NCBI RefSeq assembly: GCF_030646845.1
Contig: NZ_JAUSLE010000021.1
Coordinates: 124,001-188,000, forward strand
From: Rhodoferax sp.
GTDB taxonomy: Bacteria > Pseudomonadota > Gammaproteobacteria > Burkholderiales > Burkholderiaceae_C
Reading direction: 5' to 3'
Length of the DNA stretch: 64,000 nt
A program made the translations under genes and the position numbers. This document shows, one piece after another, positions 9,448-18,260 of this stretch; within the stretch, counting starts at the first letter, position 1, and each line of letters begins with the position of its first letter. A model generated the notes under the pieces. It was not told where the DNA came from. It saw nothing but the letters and a program-made list of their open reading frames with translations, and searched no databases.

Positions 9448-10482
9448 ATGGAGTTCTTCATCATTTCGACGCTCAACGGGTTGAGCTACGGGCTGCTGCT
9501 GTTCATGCTGAGTTCAGGGCTCACGCTGATCTTCAGCATGATGGGCGTGCTGAATTTTGCACATGCCAGTTTTTACATGCTTGGAGCCTATGTCGGCTAC
9601 TCCGTATCCCGTGTGGTGGGATTCTGGCCGGCGCTGGTGATTGCGCCCCTGGTCGTCGGCGTGCTTGGCGCCCTGTTTGAGCGCCATTTCCTGCGCAAGG
9701 TCCACAAGTTCGGGCACGTCCCCGAGCTCCTGATTACTTTTGGCCTGTCCTACGTCATTCTTGAATTGGTGCAGCTCGTCTGGGGTCGCATTGCCCTCGA
9801 GTTCCGGCCGCCAGAAACACTGCAGGGCCCGGCCTTTACCTTGATCAACCATTCCCTGAATGGTCTGAGCTTGTTGTGGGGTGCCGCACCAGCCGAGTTG
9901 TGCAGCTCCGCCGATGCGGCGGTGCGCGTGGTGTGTTCACCGTTTCCGGCCACCCGTGCCTTCATGATGCTGGTTGCACTGGTCATGCTGGTGTCGGTCT
10001 GGCTGCTGCTGACGCGCACCCGCATCGGGCTGGTGATACAGGCGGCGCTCACGCACCCTGAGGCCGTCGAGTCGCTGGGGCACAACGTGCCCGCCGTGTT
10101 CATGATGGTGTTTGGTGCCGGAGCGGCGCTGGCAGGCCTTGCAGGGGTGATCGGTGGCAGCACCTTCCTCACCGAGCCTGCTATGGCCGCCACCGTCGGC
10201 TCTGTGATCTTCGTGGTGGTGGTGGTGGGCGGCATGGGTTCGCTATCGGGGGCTTTTCTGGCCTCGGTTCTGATCGGGTTGATCCAGACATTTGCGGTTG
10301 CGTTTGATTACTCGCTGGGCACGCTGGCATCGCAGTTGGGGGTGCAGCTTGGCGCCGCTGCGCAACAGAACTCGTTTGTCAAGCTGACGCTGTCGCAGGT
10401 GGCGCCCATCTTGCCGTACCTGTTTCTGGTTTTGATACTGATCTTCCGGCCTAAAGGTTTGATGGGGACCCGTGAGGGCTGA
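9448..10482 (+). CDS. livH: Liv-type ABC transporter permease (LivH-like)
   Basis: This is a 344-residue integral membrane permease with about eight to nine hydrophobic segments. It starts with the family N-terminus (LNGLSYGLLLFMLSSGLTLIFSMMGVLNFAHASFYMLGAY) and carries the late motif GGMGSLSGAFLASVLIGL. An insert of about 25 residues around 145-170 (after NHSLNGLS, containing several Ala and Cys) lies between membrane segments, probably in the periplasm. With LivM it forms the translocation pore. livM starts only four bases after its stop. Confidence 0.92.
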   Translation: MEFFIISTLNGLSYGLLLFMLSSGLTLIFSMMGVLNFAHASFYMLGAYVGYSVSRVVGFWPALVIAPLVVGVLGALFERHFLRKVHKFGHVPELLITFGLSYVILELVQLVWGRIALEFRPPETLQGPAFTLINHSLNGLSLLWGAAPAELCSSADAAVRVVCSPFPATRAFMMLVALVMLVSVWLLLTRTRIGLVIQAALTHPEAVESLGHNVPAVFMMVFGAGAALAGLAGVIGGSTFLTEPAMAATVGSVIFVVVVVGGMGSLSGAFLASVLIGLIQTFAVAFDYSLGTLASQLGVQLGAAAQQNSFVKLTLSQVAPILPYLFLVLILIFRPKGLMGTREG

Positions 10483-10485
10483 GCG

Positions 10486-11775
10486 ATGAAAAATTATTAC
10501 GAATTCAAACCCATCAACGTTGGCCGTTGGCTGATCTGGAGCCTGTTTGCCCTGTTGCTGGCCCTTGTTCCATTGGTGTTCACCAGCAGCTTGTCGATCA
10601 CCATCCTTTCCCAGATGGGCATTGCGATCATCGCCTGCCTGTCCTACAACATGCTGCTGGGGCAGGGCGGCATGTTGAGTTTCGGGCATGCGGTGTATAC
10701 CGGTCTTGGCTCCTATCTCGCCATCCATGCGCTCAACAGCATTTCCGATGGCTCCCTGCCCATGCCGGTGTCTGCCGTGCCGCTGGTGGGGGGGCTTGCT
10801 GGAATGGGTTTCGCGCTGCTGTTTGGCTATGTGACCACCCGTAAATCCGGCACGACCTTCGCCATGATCACTCTGGGGATGGGTGAGCTGGTATTCGCCA
10901 TGTCGCTCATGATTCCCGAGTTTTTTGGCGGCGAGGGCGGCGTGTCGGGCAACCGGGTCACGGGCAAATCGTTCATGGGTATCACCTATGGGCCGCCCAT
11001 TCAGGTGTACTACCTGATAGCGGTGTACACGTTCCTGGCGGTCGCTGCCATGTTTGCCTTCACGCGCACGCCCTTGGGACGAATGCTCAATGCCGTGCGC
11101 GACAACCCGGAGCGCGTGGAGTTTGTGGGCTACAACACCCAGCGCATTCGCTTCACAGCTTTTGTCATTGCCGGATTCTTTGCCGGAATTTCCGGCGGGC
11201 TGGCGGCGCTTAACTTCGAAATCGTCACGGCTGAAGTGGTTGGCGCGGGGCGCTCAGGGGCTTACCTCCTGTTCACTTTTCTTGGCGGTGCAACCTTCTT
11301 CTTTGGACCCATCATCGGGGCGGTGCTGATGGTGCTGGCATTCGTGCTGTTCAGTGAGTTCACCAAGGCATGGCTTCTGTACCTGGGTCTGATTTTCCTG
11401 TTCATGGTGATGTACGCCCCAGGTGGCGTGGCATCCCTGATCATGATGAATCTTCGGGTGGCCGTATTTGGTTATTTGCGAAAGCTGTGGGTCAGCTATT
11501 TGGCGCTTGCGTTGACGGCATTGGTGGTGCTTCTTGGCGCTGCTGCCATGATCGAGATGATCTACCACCTGCAGCTGAACGCCGGACTCGGGTCTGAGTT
11601 GCGCTTTCTGGGCGGCACGCTGGACTCGAAGAGCCTTGACAGCTGGTTCGGCGCCGCCTTTGTCATGTTGACGGGGCTCGGGCTGTTTGAAGTCTGCCGC
11701 CGCCAGTTCGCACGCGAGTGGAGCCAGATTCAGGAAAACATCGAAAAAGAGATCAAACGGAGGGAAGCCTTATGA
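10486..11775 (+). CDS. livM: Liv-type ABC transporter permease (LivM-like) with C-terminal extension
   Basis: This 429-residue permease shows the LivM motifs YNMLLGQGGMLSFGHA, AVRDNPERVEFVGYN and FLGGATFFFGPIIGA. The usual LivM core ends near residue 330 (FMVMYAPGGVASLIM). Here about 95 further residues follow, with two more hydrophobic segments (around 335-365 and 385-410) and a charged cytoplasmic tail ending EKEIKRREAL. This extension is longer than the E. coli-type protein; its role is unknown. The stop overlaps the livG start as ATGA. Confidence 0.9.
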   Translation: MKNYYEFKPINVGRWLIWSLFALLLALVPLVFTSSLSITILSQMGIAIIACLSYNMLLGQGGMLSFGHAVYTGLGSYLAIHALNSISDGSLPMPVSAVPLVGGLAGMGFALLFGYVTTRKSGTTFAMITLGMGELVFAMSLMIPEFFGGEGGVSGNRVTGKSFMGITYGPPIQVYYLIAVYTFLAVAAMFAFTRTPLGRMLNAVRDNPERVEFVGYNTQRIRFTAFVIAGFFAGISGGLAALNFEIVTAEVVGAGRSGAYLLFTFLGGATFFFGPIIGAVLMVLAFVLFSEFTKAWLLYLGLIFLFMVMYAPGGVASLIMMNLRVAVFGYLRKLWVSYLALALTALVVLLGAAAMIEMIYHLQLNAGLGSELRFLGGTLDSKSLDSWFGAAFVMLTGLGLFEVCRRQFAREWSQIQENIEKEIKRREAL

Positions 11776-12542
11776 CCTATGCGCTTGAATTGAAGGACTT
11801 GCGCAAAAGCTTTGGCAAGACGGAGATCATTCGCGGGATCAATCTCGCGATTCCGGCCGGCGAACGTGTCGGCATCATCGGCCCGAATGGCGCGGGGAAA
11901 TCAACGCTGTTTAACCTGATCAGCGGCAGATTTGAGCCCAGCAGCGGCGATGTGCTGCTCAACGGCCAGCGCCTCAACGGCAAGAAACCATTCGAGATCA
12001 ACCGGATGGGGCTGAGCCGCAGTTTCCAGATCACCAATATTTTCCCCAAGCTCAGTGTCTTTGAGAATTTGCGGTGCGGTGTGCTGTGGAGCCTGGGCTA
12101 CAAATACACGTTTCTGAAATTTCTGGCGGACCTGGACGATGCCAATGAGCGGGCCAACGAATTGATGGAAATGGTCAAGCTTGACAAAAAGCGTGATGTG
12201 CTGGCCATGAACCTGACCTATGCCGAGCAGCGCGCGCTTGAGATTGGCATCACCATTGCGGGCGGCGCCAATGTCATTTTGCTGGATGAACCCACCGCCG
12301 GCATGAGCAAGTCAGAGACCAGTCGTTTCATCAAGCTGATCAAGGACGTAACGGTCGGAAAAACGCTCCTGACCGTTGAGCACGACATGGGTGTGGTGTT
12401 CGGCTTGGCCGACAAGATAGCCGTGGTCGTATACGGTGAATTGATTGCCTACGATGTGCCAGAGGCCGTGCGTGCCAGCCAGAAAGTGCAGGAAGCTTAT
12501 CTTGGCTCCGCGGTCGCGGATTCTCAGGCAGGGGGGCATTGA
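11772..12542 (+). CDS. livG: Liv-type ABC transporter ATP-binding protein (LivG-like)
   Basis: This 256-residue ATPase has a canonical Walker A (GPNGAGKST, about residues 37-45), a switch region typical of LivG (GLSRSFQITNIFPKLSVFENL), and the Walker B region ILLDEPTAGMSKSE followed by the H-loop VEHDMGVVFGLADKI. The C-loop region reads LTYAEQRALEIG, as is usual for LivG. It pairs with LivF to drive transport. Its ATG overlaps the livM stop, and livF begins immediately after its own stop. Confidence 0.93.
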   Translation: MTYALELKDLRKSFGKTEIIRGINLAIPAGERVGIIGPNGAGKSTLFNLISGRFEPSSGDVLLNGQRLNGKKPFEINRMGLSRSFQITNIFPKLSVFENLRCGVLWSLGYKYTFLKFLADLDDANERANELMEMVKLDKKRDVLAMNLTYAEQRALEIGITIAGGANVILLDEPTAGMSKSETSRFIKLIKDVTVGKTLLTVEHDMGVVFGLADKIAVVVYGELIAYDVPEAVRASQKVQEAYLGSAVADSQAGGH

Positions 12543-12544
12543 TC

Positions 12545-13240
12545 ATGTTGAAAATCGAGAACCTGCACGCGTTTTACGGCAAGAGCCATGTGCTGCACGG
12601 CGTTCATTTCGAGGTGCATGCCGGTGAGATCGTTGCACTGCTTGGACGCAACGGCTCCGGCCGGTCCACCACCGCCAAGGCGATCATGGGCCTGGTTGAC
12701 TGTCAGGGGTCCCTGCTCTGGAAAGGGCAGGAAATTCTTGGGAAACGGACATTTGAGATTGCCCACTTCGGTATTGGCTATGTGCCTGAGAGCCGTGACA
12801 TTTTCCCCAATCTGACGGTGGAGCAGAATCTGTATCTGGGACAGAAAAATGCCCGCAAGGCCGGGCGCTGGTCCCTGGACGACATGTACCAGATGTTTCC
12901 CCGGCTCAAGGAAAGACAGCACACGGAAGCTGGCGTGATGTCGGGTGGGGAGCAGCAGATGCTCACCCTGTGCCGCACTCTCATGGGCGACCCGGATCTC
13001 ATCATCATTGACGAGCCCACCGAAGGACTGGCGCCGAAAATTGTCGAGCTCGTTGCCCAGTACCTCAAGGAATTGAAGAAGCGTGGTATTTCGGTGTTGC
13101 TGATCGAACAGAAGCTGACCATCGCCATGGATATTTCAGACCGCTGTCTGGTCATGGGCCACGGCAGTATCGTGTTTTCAGGAACCCCGACTGAGTTGCG
13201 CAATGACAGCTACACCCGCAAGGAATGGCTGGAGGTCTGA
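12545..13240 (+). CDS. livF: Liv-type ABC transporter ATP-binding protein (LivF-like) with Arg in Walker A
   Basis: This 231-residue ATPase shows the LivF order of motifs: Walker A at about residues 33-42, the Q-loop region GYVPESRDIFPNLTVEQNL, the C-loop MSGGEQQMLTLCRTLM and Walker B IIIDEPTEGLAPK. The Walker A reads GRNGSGRST, so the catalytic Lys is replaced by Arg40 (codon CGG at 12662-12664). The LivG partner keeps a normal Lys. The ATG at 12545 follows a G-rich ribosome site in GGCAGGGGGG; a TTG at 12539 is an in-frame alternative. I recall Arg here in some other Liv-type proteins, so it may be a subfamily trait rather than a loss. Confidence 0.9.
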   Translation: MLKIENLHAFYGKSHVLHGVHFEVHAGEIVALLGRNGSGRSTTAKAIMGLVDCQGSLLWKGQEILGKRTFEIAHFGIGYVPESRDIFPNLTVEQNLYLGQKNARKAGRWSLDDMYQMFPRLKERQHTEAGVMSGGEQQMLTLCRTLMGDPDLIIIDEPTEGLAPKIVELVAQYLKELKKRGISVLLIEQKLTIAMDISDRCLVMGHGSIVFSGTPTELRNDSYTRKEWLEV

Positions 13241-13270
13241 AGACCTTGTCCCAACCGTGACAAAACGGGG

Positions 13271-13320
13271 TTGTCTCACCGGCTAGAGCTCTTACAATTA
13301 ATAAAAGCGAACGATCGTTC
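13271..13320 (+). promoter_or_regulatory. Promoter and palindromic operator of the fadB-like gene
   Basis: TTGTCT (13271-13276), a 16-base spacer and TACAAT (13293-13298) form a sigma70 promoter. Ten bases after the -10 box lies the perfect 12-bp palindrome GAACGATCGTTC (13309-13320), followed by TATTTTC. A palindrome at the start of transcription suits a repressor, probably of TetR type. A near copy occurs at the same place before etfB (47137-47148). Confidence 0.75.
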
Positions 13321-13346
13321 TATTTTCACTTCTGAGGAATGCAAGC

Positions 13347-15446
13347 ATGACCGCCGAATACAAAGTGCATGGCGATATCGCCGTGATTACGCTCAACAAC
13401 CCACCCGTCAATGGATTGGGACTTGCCACGCGCCAGGGCATTGCGGACGGGTTGACCAAAGCCAATGACGATCCCGCGGTGAAAGCCATCGTCATCACCG
13501 GCGCCGGCAAGGCGTTCTCGGGTGGTGCGGACATCAAGGAGTTTGGCAGCCCCAAGGCGCTGCAAGAACCCAATCTGCTGAGCGTGATCCTGGCGGTTGA
13601 AAATTCCTCAAAGCCGGTCATCGCAGCCGTTCACAGCGTCTGTATGGGCGGCGGGCTGGAACTCGCTTTGGGTTGCCACTATCGGATTGCCGCGCCAGGT
13701 TGCAGTGTGGCGCTGCCAGAGGTCAAGCTGGGCCTGATTCCGGGTGCCGGCGGTACGCAGCGGTTGCCGCGCGCACTCGGTGTTGAGCCAGCGTTGAACA
13801 TGATCGTCAGCGGCGAGCCGGTGAAGAGTGAAATGCTCGCCATGCTGCCCGGCCAGAAGCTGTTCGACAAAATGGCCTCTTCAGCAGAATCACTGGCCGA
13901 GGAAGCCTTGGCTTACGCCCGTTCGGTGGCCGATGCACGGCCCCTGCCACTGGTACGCAACCTGCCATGCAAGCACCCCCTGGGTGACGCCTACTTCCAG
14001 TTTGCGCGCAATATGGTCAAGGGCATGTCGAAGAACTTCCCCGCCCCGGCGAAGTGCGTCGACGCGGTCGAGGCGGCGACCAAGCAGAAGTTTGATGTGG
14101 GCATGGCCACGGAACGCGATATCTTCCTCAACTTGATGCTGACGCCCGAAAGCAAGGCACTGCGGCATATTTTTGTGGCTGAGCGTGCCGCCTCAAAAAT
14201 ACCGGATGTCCCTGCCGATACGCCGCAGCGCGCTATTAACTCTGTAGCAGTGATCGGCGCCGGCACCATGGGCGGCGGCATTTCGATGAACTTCCTGAAC
14301 GCCGGCATTCCGGTGAAGATGCTGGAGATGAAGCAGGATGCGCTGGACCGTGGCATTGCCACCATCCGCAAGAACTACGAATCACAGGTCAAAAAAGGCA
14401 AGCTCAAGCAGGACAAGTACGAGCAACGCATGAGCCTGCTGAGCACCACGCTGAGCTACGACGATCTCAAGGACGCTGACATGGTGATCGAAGCCGTCTT
14501 TGAAGAGATCGGCGTGAAAGAAGCCGTGTTCAAGGAACTGGATCGCGTGATGAAGCCCGGTGCCATTCTGGCGTCCAACACCTCCACACTGGATGTGAAC
14601 AAAATCGCGTCCTTCACCAAACGTCCCCAGGATGTCGTGGGCATGCATTTCTTCAGCCCTGCCAATGTGATGAAACTGCTGGAAGTGGTGCGTGGTGAGA
14701 AGACGGCCAAAGATGTGCTGTCCACCGTGATGGCTGTGGCCAAGAAGATCAGGAAGACGGCCGTTGTGTCGGGCGTGTGCGATGGCTTCATCGGCAACCG
14801 CATGATCGAGCAATATGGCCGTCAGGGCGGCTTTCTGCTGGACGAGGGCTGCACCCCCGAGCAGGTGGACAAGGCGATCGAGAAGTTCGGTTTTGCGATG
14901 GGTCCGTTCCGCATGGGCGATCTGGCTGGCAATGACATCGGCTGGGCCATCCGCAAGCGCCGCGTGGTGGAGCAAGCGGACATGAAATACAGCAAGACGG
15001 CTGATTTGCTGTGCGAAAAAGGTCGCTTTGGTCAGAAGACCGGCGCCGGCTGGTATGACTACGTGGCGGGCAAGCGCGATGCAGTGCCTAACGCTGACGT
15101 CGTCACGATGATCGAAGAGCATCGGAAATCACTGGGCATCACGCCCCGCAAGATCTCCGACGAAGAGATCGTGCAGCGGCTGGTGTATTCACTGGTCAAC
15201 GAAGCGGCCCGTATTCTCGAGGAAGGCATTGCTTCCAAGGCCAGCGACATCGATATGGTCTACCTGATGGGCTATGGCTTCCCGATCTACCGCGGGGGAC
15301 CGATGAACTACGCTGACCAGGTCGGCCTGTTCAACGTGGTGCAGGCGATGAAGCGTTTTGCCAAGAATCCGCTGGACGATGCAAAGTTCTGGGAACCGGC
15401 GCCGCTGCTGGCCAAACTGGTCGCTGAAGGCAAAACCTTCAACTAA
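13347..15446 (+). CDS. Bifunctional enoyl-CoA hydratase/3-hydroxyacyl-CoA dehydrogenase
   Basis: This 699-residue protein has an N-terminal crotonase domain (about 1-180; oxyanion motifs ITGAGKAFSGGADIKEF and the glutamates of LPEVKLGLIPGAGGTQR). A Rossmann NAD-binding domain starts at about residue 298 (VAVIGAGTMGGG), and two C-terminal 3-hydroxyacyl-CoA dehydrogenase domains follow (GMHFFSPANVMKLLEVV, FGFAMGPFRMGDLAG). It hydrates enoyl-CoA and oxidises the hydroxyacyl-CoA in beta-oxidation, and resembles the peroxisomal multifunctional enzyme type. The thiolase follows after the M20 peptidase gene. A TetR-type palindrome sits at its promoter. Confidence 0.95.
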   Translation: MTAEYKVHGDIAVITLNNPPVNGLGLATRQGIADGLTKANDDPAVKAIVITGAGKAFSGGADIKEFGSPKALQEPNLLSVILAVENSSKPVIAAVHSVCMGGGLELALGCHYRIAAPGCSVALPEVKLGLIPGAGGTQRLPRALGVEPALNMIVSGEPVKSEMLAMLPGQKLFDKMASSAESLAEEALAYARSVADARPLPLVRNLPCKHPLGDAYFQFARNMVKGMSKNFPAPAKCVDAVEAATKQKFDVGMATERDIFLNLMLTPESKALRHIFVAERAASKIPDVPADTPQRAINSVAVIGAGTMGGGISMNFLNAGIPVKMLEMKQDALDRGIATIRKNYESQVKKGKLKQDKYEQRMSLLSTTLSYDDLKDADMVIEAVFEEIGVKEAVFKELDRVMKPGAILASNTSTLDVNKIASFTKRPQDVVGMHFFSPANVMKLLEVVRGEKTAKDVLSTVMAVAKKIRKTAVVSGVCDGFIGNRMIEQYGRQGGFLLDEGCTPEQVDKAIEKFGFAMGPFRMGDLAGNDIGWAIRKRRVVEQADMKYSKTADLLCEKGRFGQKTGAGWYDYVAGKRDAVPNADVVTMIEEHRKSLGITPRKISDEEIVQRLVYSLVNEAARILEEGIASKASDIDMVYLMGYGFPIYRGGPMNYADQVGLFNVVQAMKRFAKNPLDDAKFWEPAPLLAKLVAEGKTFN

Positions 15447-15463
15447 ACGCAGGTCAGACTTCG

Positions 15464-16957
15464 ATGGTCAGGAAACTTCTGGTCGGCCTGTTGGCAGCGG
15501 TACTCCTGCTGGCTGCCGTGCTGGCCTTCAACACCGTGCGCAAAGGGTCGCGTCAAATTGACGTGCCCCCGATTGCTGTGCTGGAGGTCGATGAAACAGG
15601 TGCTGCGCAGCGGCTGGGCGAAGCGGTGCGTCTGCGTACCATTTCGTCACGCGACGATGCGGCACTCAATGCAGACCAGTTTCGGCAGTTGCACACGCTG
15701 TTACAGGCGCGCTTTCCCAGGACACACGCTGCGCTCAAGCGTGAAGTGGTGGGGGACCTGAGCCTTTTGTACACCTGGCAGGGATCCAATCCAAAGGCCC
15801 AGCCCATTCTCCTGATGGCTCATCAGGATGTGGTTGCGGTCGCATCGGGCACTGAAAAGGATTGGTCGGTCGACCCGTTTTCCGGCACGGTCAAAGACGG
15901 ATTCATCTGGGGCCGCGGTGCCTGGGACGACAAGGGCAACCTGATGGCGCAGATGGAGGCCGTCGAGATGCTGGTGGCCAGTGGCTACAAGCCCGAGCGC
16001 ACGGTTTACCTGGCTTTCGGTGCCGACGAAGAGATTGGTGGGCTTCGGGGCGCTGCCCGCATTGCGGCTCTGCTCAAGGAGCGCAAGGTCCGGCTTGACT
16101 TTGTGGTGGACGAAGGGCTGTTGATTACCGAGGGCATCATGCCAGGCCTGGCGAAGCCCGCGGCACTGATCGGCGTGGCAGAAAAAGGCTACCTGTCGGT
16201 GGTGCTGAAAATGTCGGCCACACCCGGCCACGCTTCCATGCCGCCGCCCAAGGGCACCAGCGCCATTGCCATGATGAGTGCCGCACTCAAACGCATTGAT
16301 GATGACCAGTTGCCGGGTGGCATTCGAGGTGTGGCAGGGGAGATGTTTGCCACTGTTGCGCCCGAGATGAGTGGATTCTCGCGTGTGGCACTGTCCAACC
16401 TGTGGCTGTTCGGCCCGATCGTGCAAAAGCAGCTCGAGGCCGGCGCCAGCACCAACGCGATGCTGCGCACCACCACCGCGCTGACCATCGTCAATGCCGG
16501 CAACAAGGACAATGTTTTGCCGGGTCGCGCTGAGGCGACCGTCAACTTTCGCTTGCTGCCGGGAGACACCAAAGAACAAGTGATGGGCCGCGTGAAAGAC
16601 CAGGTCACGCAGGCCACTGGCAGCGACAAGTTCGAGTTGTTCGCGCTGCCGGGAGCCGTCGATGCATCCCGGGTGACGCCCACCGACTCCGCCCAGTATC
16701 TTTTGATCAACCGCACCGTGCGTGAAGTGTTCCCCGGTACGCTGGTTGCACCCGGACTCATGATTGGCGCTACCGATTCGATTCACTTCGGTGAGATCAG
16801 CGATCACATCTTCAAATTCTCGCCCGTTCGCGCCAAACCGCAGGACCTGCCTCGCTTTCACGGCACCAACGAACGCATTGCCGCGAGCAACCTGACCGAG
16901 TTGATCCGTTTCTACCACCGCCTTTTGACCACGGGCGCGAAAGCGCCCCAAAACTGA
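15464..16957 (+). CDS. M20 family metallopeptidase (carboxypeptidase S-like), membrane-anchored
   Basis: This 497-residue protein starts with an uncleaved-looking hydrophobic segment (LLVGLLAAVLLLAAVLAF). The M20 zinc-peptidase core follows: MAHQDVVAV (metal His), WGRGAWDDKGNLMA (bridging Asp), GADEEIGG (catalytic Glu pair), and a dimerisation lid at about 240-340. The late GATDSIHF and FHGTNERI segments supply further metal ligands. It probably hydrolyses peptides or acyl-amino acids outside the inner membrane. Its place between the hydratase/dehydrogenase and thiolase genes, with 17 and 21 bases of spacing, implies co-transcription. This could link release of an acyl chain from a conjugate to beta-oxidation, which is inference. 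Confidence 0.88.
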   Translation: MVRKLLVGLLAAVLLLAAVLAFNTVRKGSRQIDVPPIAVLEVDETGAAQRLGEAVRLRTISSRDDAALNADQFRQLHTLLQARFPRTHAALKREVVGDLSLLYTWQGSNPKAQPILLMAHQDVVAVASGTEKDWSVDPFSGTVKDGFIWGRGAWDDKGNLMAQMEAVEMLVASGYKPERTVYLAFGADEEIGGLRGAARIAALLKERKVRLDFVVDEGLLITEGIMPGLAKPAALIGVAEKGYLSVVLKMSATPGHASMPPPKGTSAIAMMSAALKRIDDDQLPGGIRGVAGEMFATVAPEMSGFSRVALSNLWLFGPIVQKQLEAGASTNAMLRTTTALTIVNAGNKDNVLPGRAEATVNFRLLPGDTKEQVMGRVKDQVTQATGSDKFELFALPGAVDASRVTPTDSAQYLLINRTVREVFPGTLVAPGLMIGATDSIHFGEISDHIFKFSPVRAKPQDLPRFHGTNERIAASNLTELIRFYHRLLTTGAKAPQN

Positions 16958-16978
16958 ACATTTTCCAGGAGAGCATGA

Positions 16979-18154
16979 ATGACATCCGCAGTAATCGTTT
17001 CCACCGCCCGCACCCCTCTGGCCAAGAGCTGGAAAGGGTCTTTCAACATGACGCACGGCGCTACGCTGGGTGGTCATGCTGTCGAACACGCCATTTCCAG
17101 AGCCGGCATTGAAGCCGGTGAAGTGGATGACGTCATCATGGGCTGCGCCAATCCGGAGGGTGCCACCGGCGCCAACATCGCGCGCCAGATCGCTCTGCGC
17201 GCGGGCTGCCCCGTGACCGTGTCGGGCATGACGGTCAACCGTTTTTGCTCATCGGGCCTGCAGACCATCGCATTGGCGTCCCAGCGCGTGATCGCGGGCG
17301 AAGGTGATATCTATGTGGCGGGTGGTGTGGAGAGCATTTCATGCGTGCAGCAGGAAATGAACACCCACATGCTGGCCGATCCGTGGCTGTTGAAGAACAA
17401 ACCCGAAATTTACTGGAACATGCTGCAGACGGCCGAGAACGTGGCCAAGCGCTACAACATCAGCCGTGACGCCATGGACGAATACGGCGCGGCCAGCCAG
17501 CAGCGTGCTTCAGCAGCCCTGGCGGCAGGCCTGTTCAACGATGAAATCGCACCGATCACGGTCACCATGGGTGTAGCGGACAAGGTGATGGGCCTGACCA
17601 CCAGGCAGGTCACCGTCAGCCAGGACGAAGGCATTCGCGAAGGCACGACCAAGGAGGGTATCAGCGGCTTGCGCTCAGCCGTCCCTGGCGGCTTGATTAC
17701 GGCCGGCAATGCCAGCCAGTTCTCGGACGGCGGTGGCGCCGTTGTGGTGATGAGTGATTCTTTGGCCGAGAAAAAAGGGCTCAAACCACTGGGACGTTTC
17801 CTCGGCTTTGCCGTGGCCGGTTGTGAGCCTGACGAGATGGGCATTGGCCCGGTCTTCGCCATTCCCAAGGTGTTGGCGCGCTTAGGGCTAAAAGTCAGCG
17901 ACATTGACTTGTGGGAACTCAATGAAGCGTTTGCCGTTCAGGTCATTTACTGCCGCGACAAACTGGGCATTCCGGGTGAGCTTCTGAATGTCAATGGCGG
18001 TGCCATTGCCGTCGGACACCCTTATGGCGTGAGTGGACAGCGCTTGACGGGCCACGCCCTGATCGAAGGCCAGCGTCGTGGTGCCAAGCGCGTTTGCGTC
18101 ACCATGTGCATCGGCGGCGGCATGGGCGCTGCGGGCATTTTCGAAGTGCTGTGA
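16979..18154 (+). CDS. Acetyl-CoA acyltransferase (thiolase)
   Basis: This is a 391-residue thiolase of full length. The acyl-accepting Cys is in [10 protein letters not shown] (about residue 86), the His in [16 protein letters not shown] (about 347), and the second Cys in [13 protein letters not shown] (about 377). It cleaves 3-ketoacyl-CoA with CoA to give acetyl-CoA, the last step of beta-oxidation, matching the upstream bifunctional protein. GGAGAG precedes the ATG. It is likely co-transcribed with the fadB-like and M20 genes. Confidence 0.95.
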   Translation: MTSAVIVSTARTPLAKSWKGSFNMTHGATLGGHAVEHAISRAGIEAGEVDDVIMGCANPEGATGANIARQIALRAGCPVTVSGMTVNRFCSSGLQTIALASQRVIAGEGDIYVAGGVESISCVQQEMNTHMLADPWLLKNKPEIYWNMLQTAENVAKRYNISRDAMDEYGAASQQRASAALAAGLFNDEIAPITVTMGVADKVMGLTTRQVTVSQDEGIREGTTKEGISGLRSAVPGGLITAGNASQFSDGGGAVVVMSDSLAEKKGLKPLGRFLGFAVAGCEPDEMGIGPVFAIPKVLARLGLKVSDIDLWELNEAFAVQVIYCRDKLGIPGELLNVNGGAIAVGHPYGVSGQRLTGHALIEGQRRGAKRVCVTMCIGGGMGAAGIFEVL

Positions 18155-18260
18155 ACTTGTAGCGTGTCGTAGCAATTTGTCTGCTGCGGCTGATTGAACA
18201 CGGGCTGGGTCGACTTGAGTGAGCGGCTCAGCTCTTTTTTTGCCCTGAACGGAGACGACC

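Noticed and set aside
13233..13246. AGGTCT-GA-AGACCT at the end of livF as a terminator
   Set aside because: The loop is only two bases and there is no T tract.
14232..14249. GCTATTAACTCTGTAGCA inside the fadB-like gene, like the head of the dispersed repeat
   Set aside because: Only the first 18 bases match and the next residues are the conserved NAD-binding motif. It could be chance or a very old remnant.
18165..18215. Repeat-like words (TGCTGCGGCTGATTGAACACGGGCT) between thiolase and acyl-CoA dehydrogenase
   Set aside because: Insertions or deletions are needed to align it with the nine gapless copies; at most a decayed copy.
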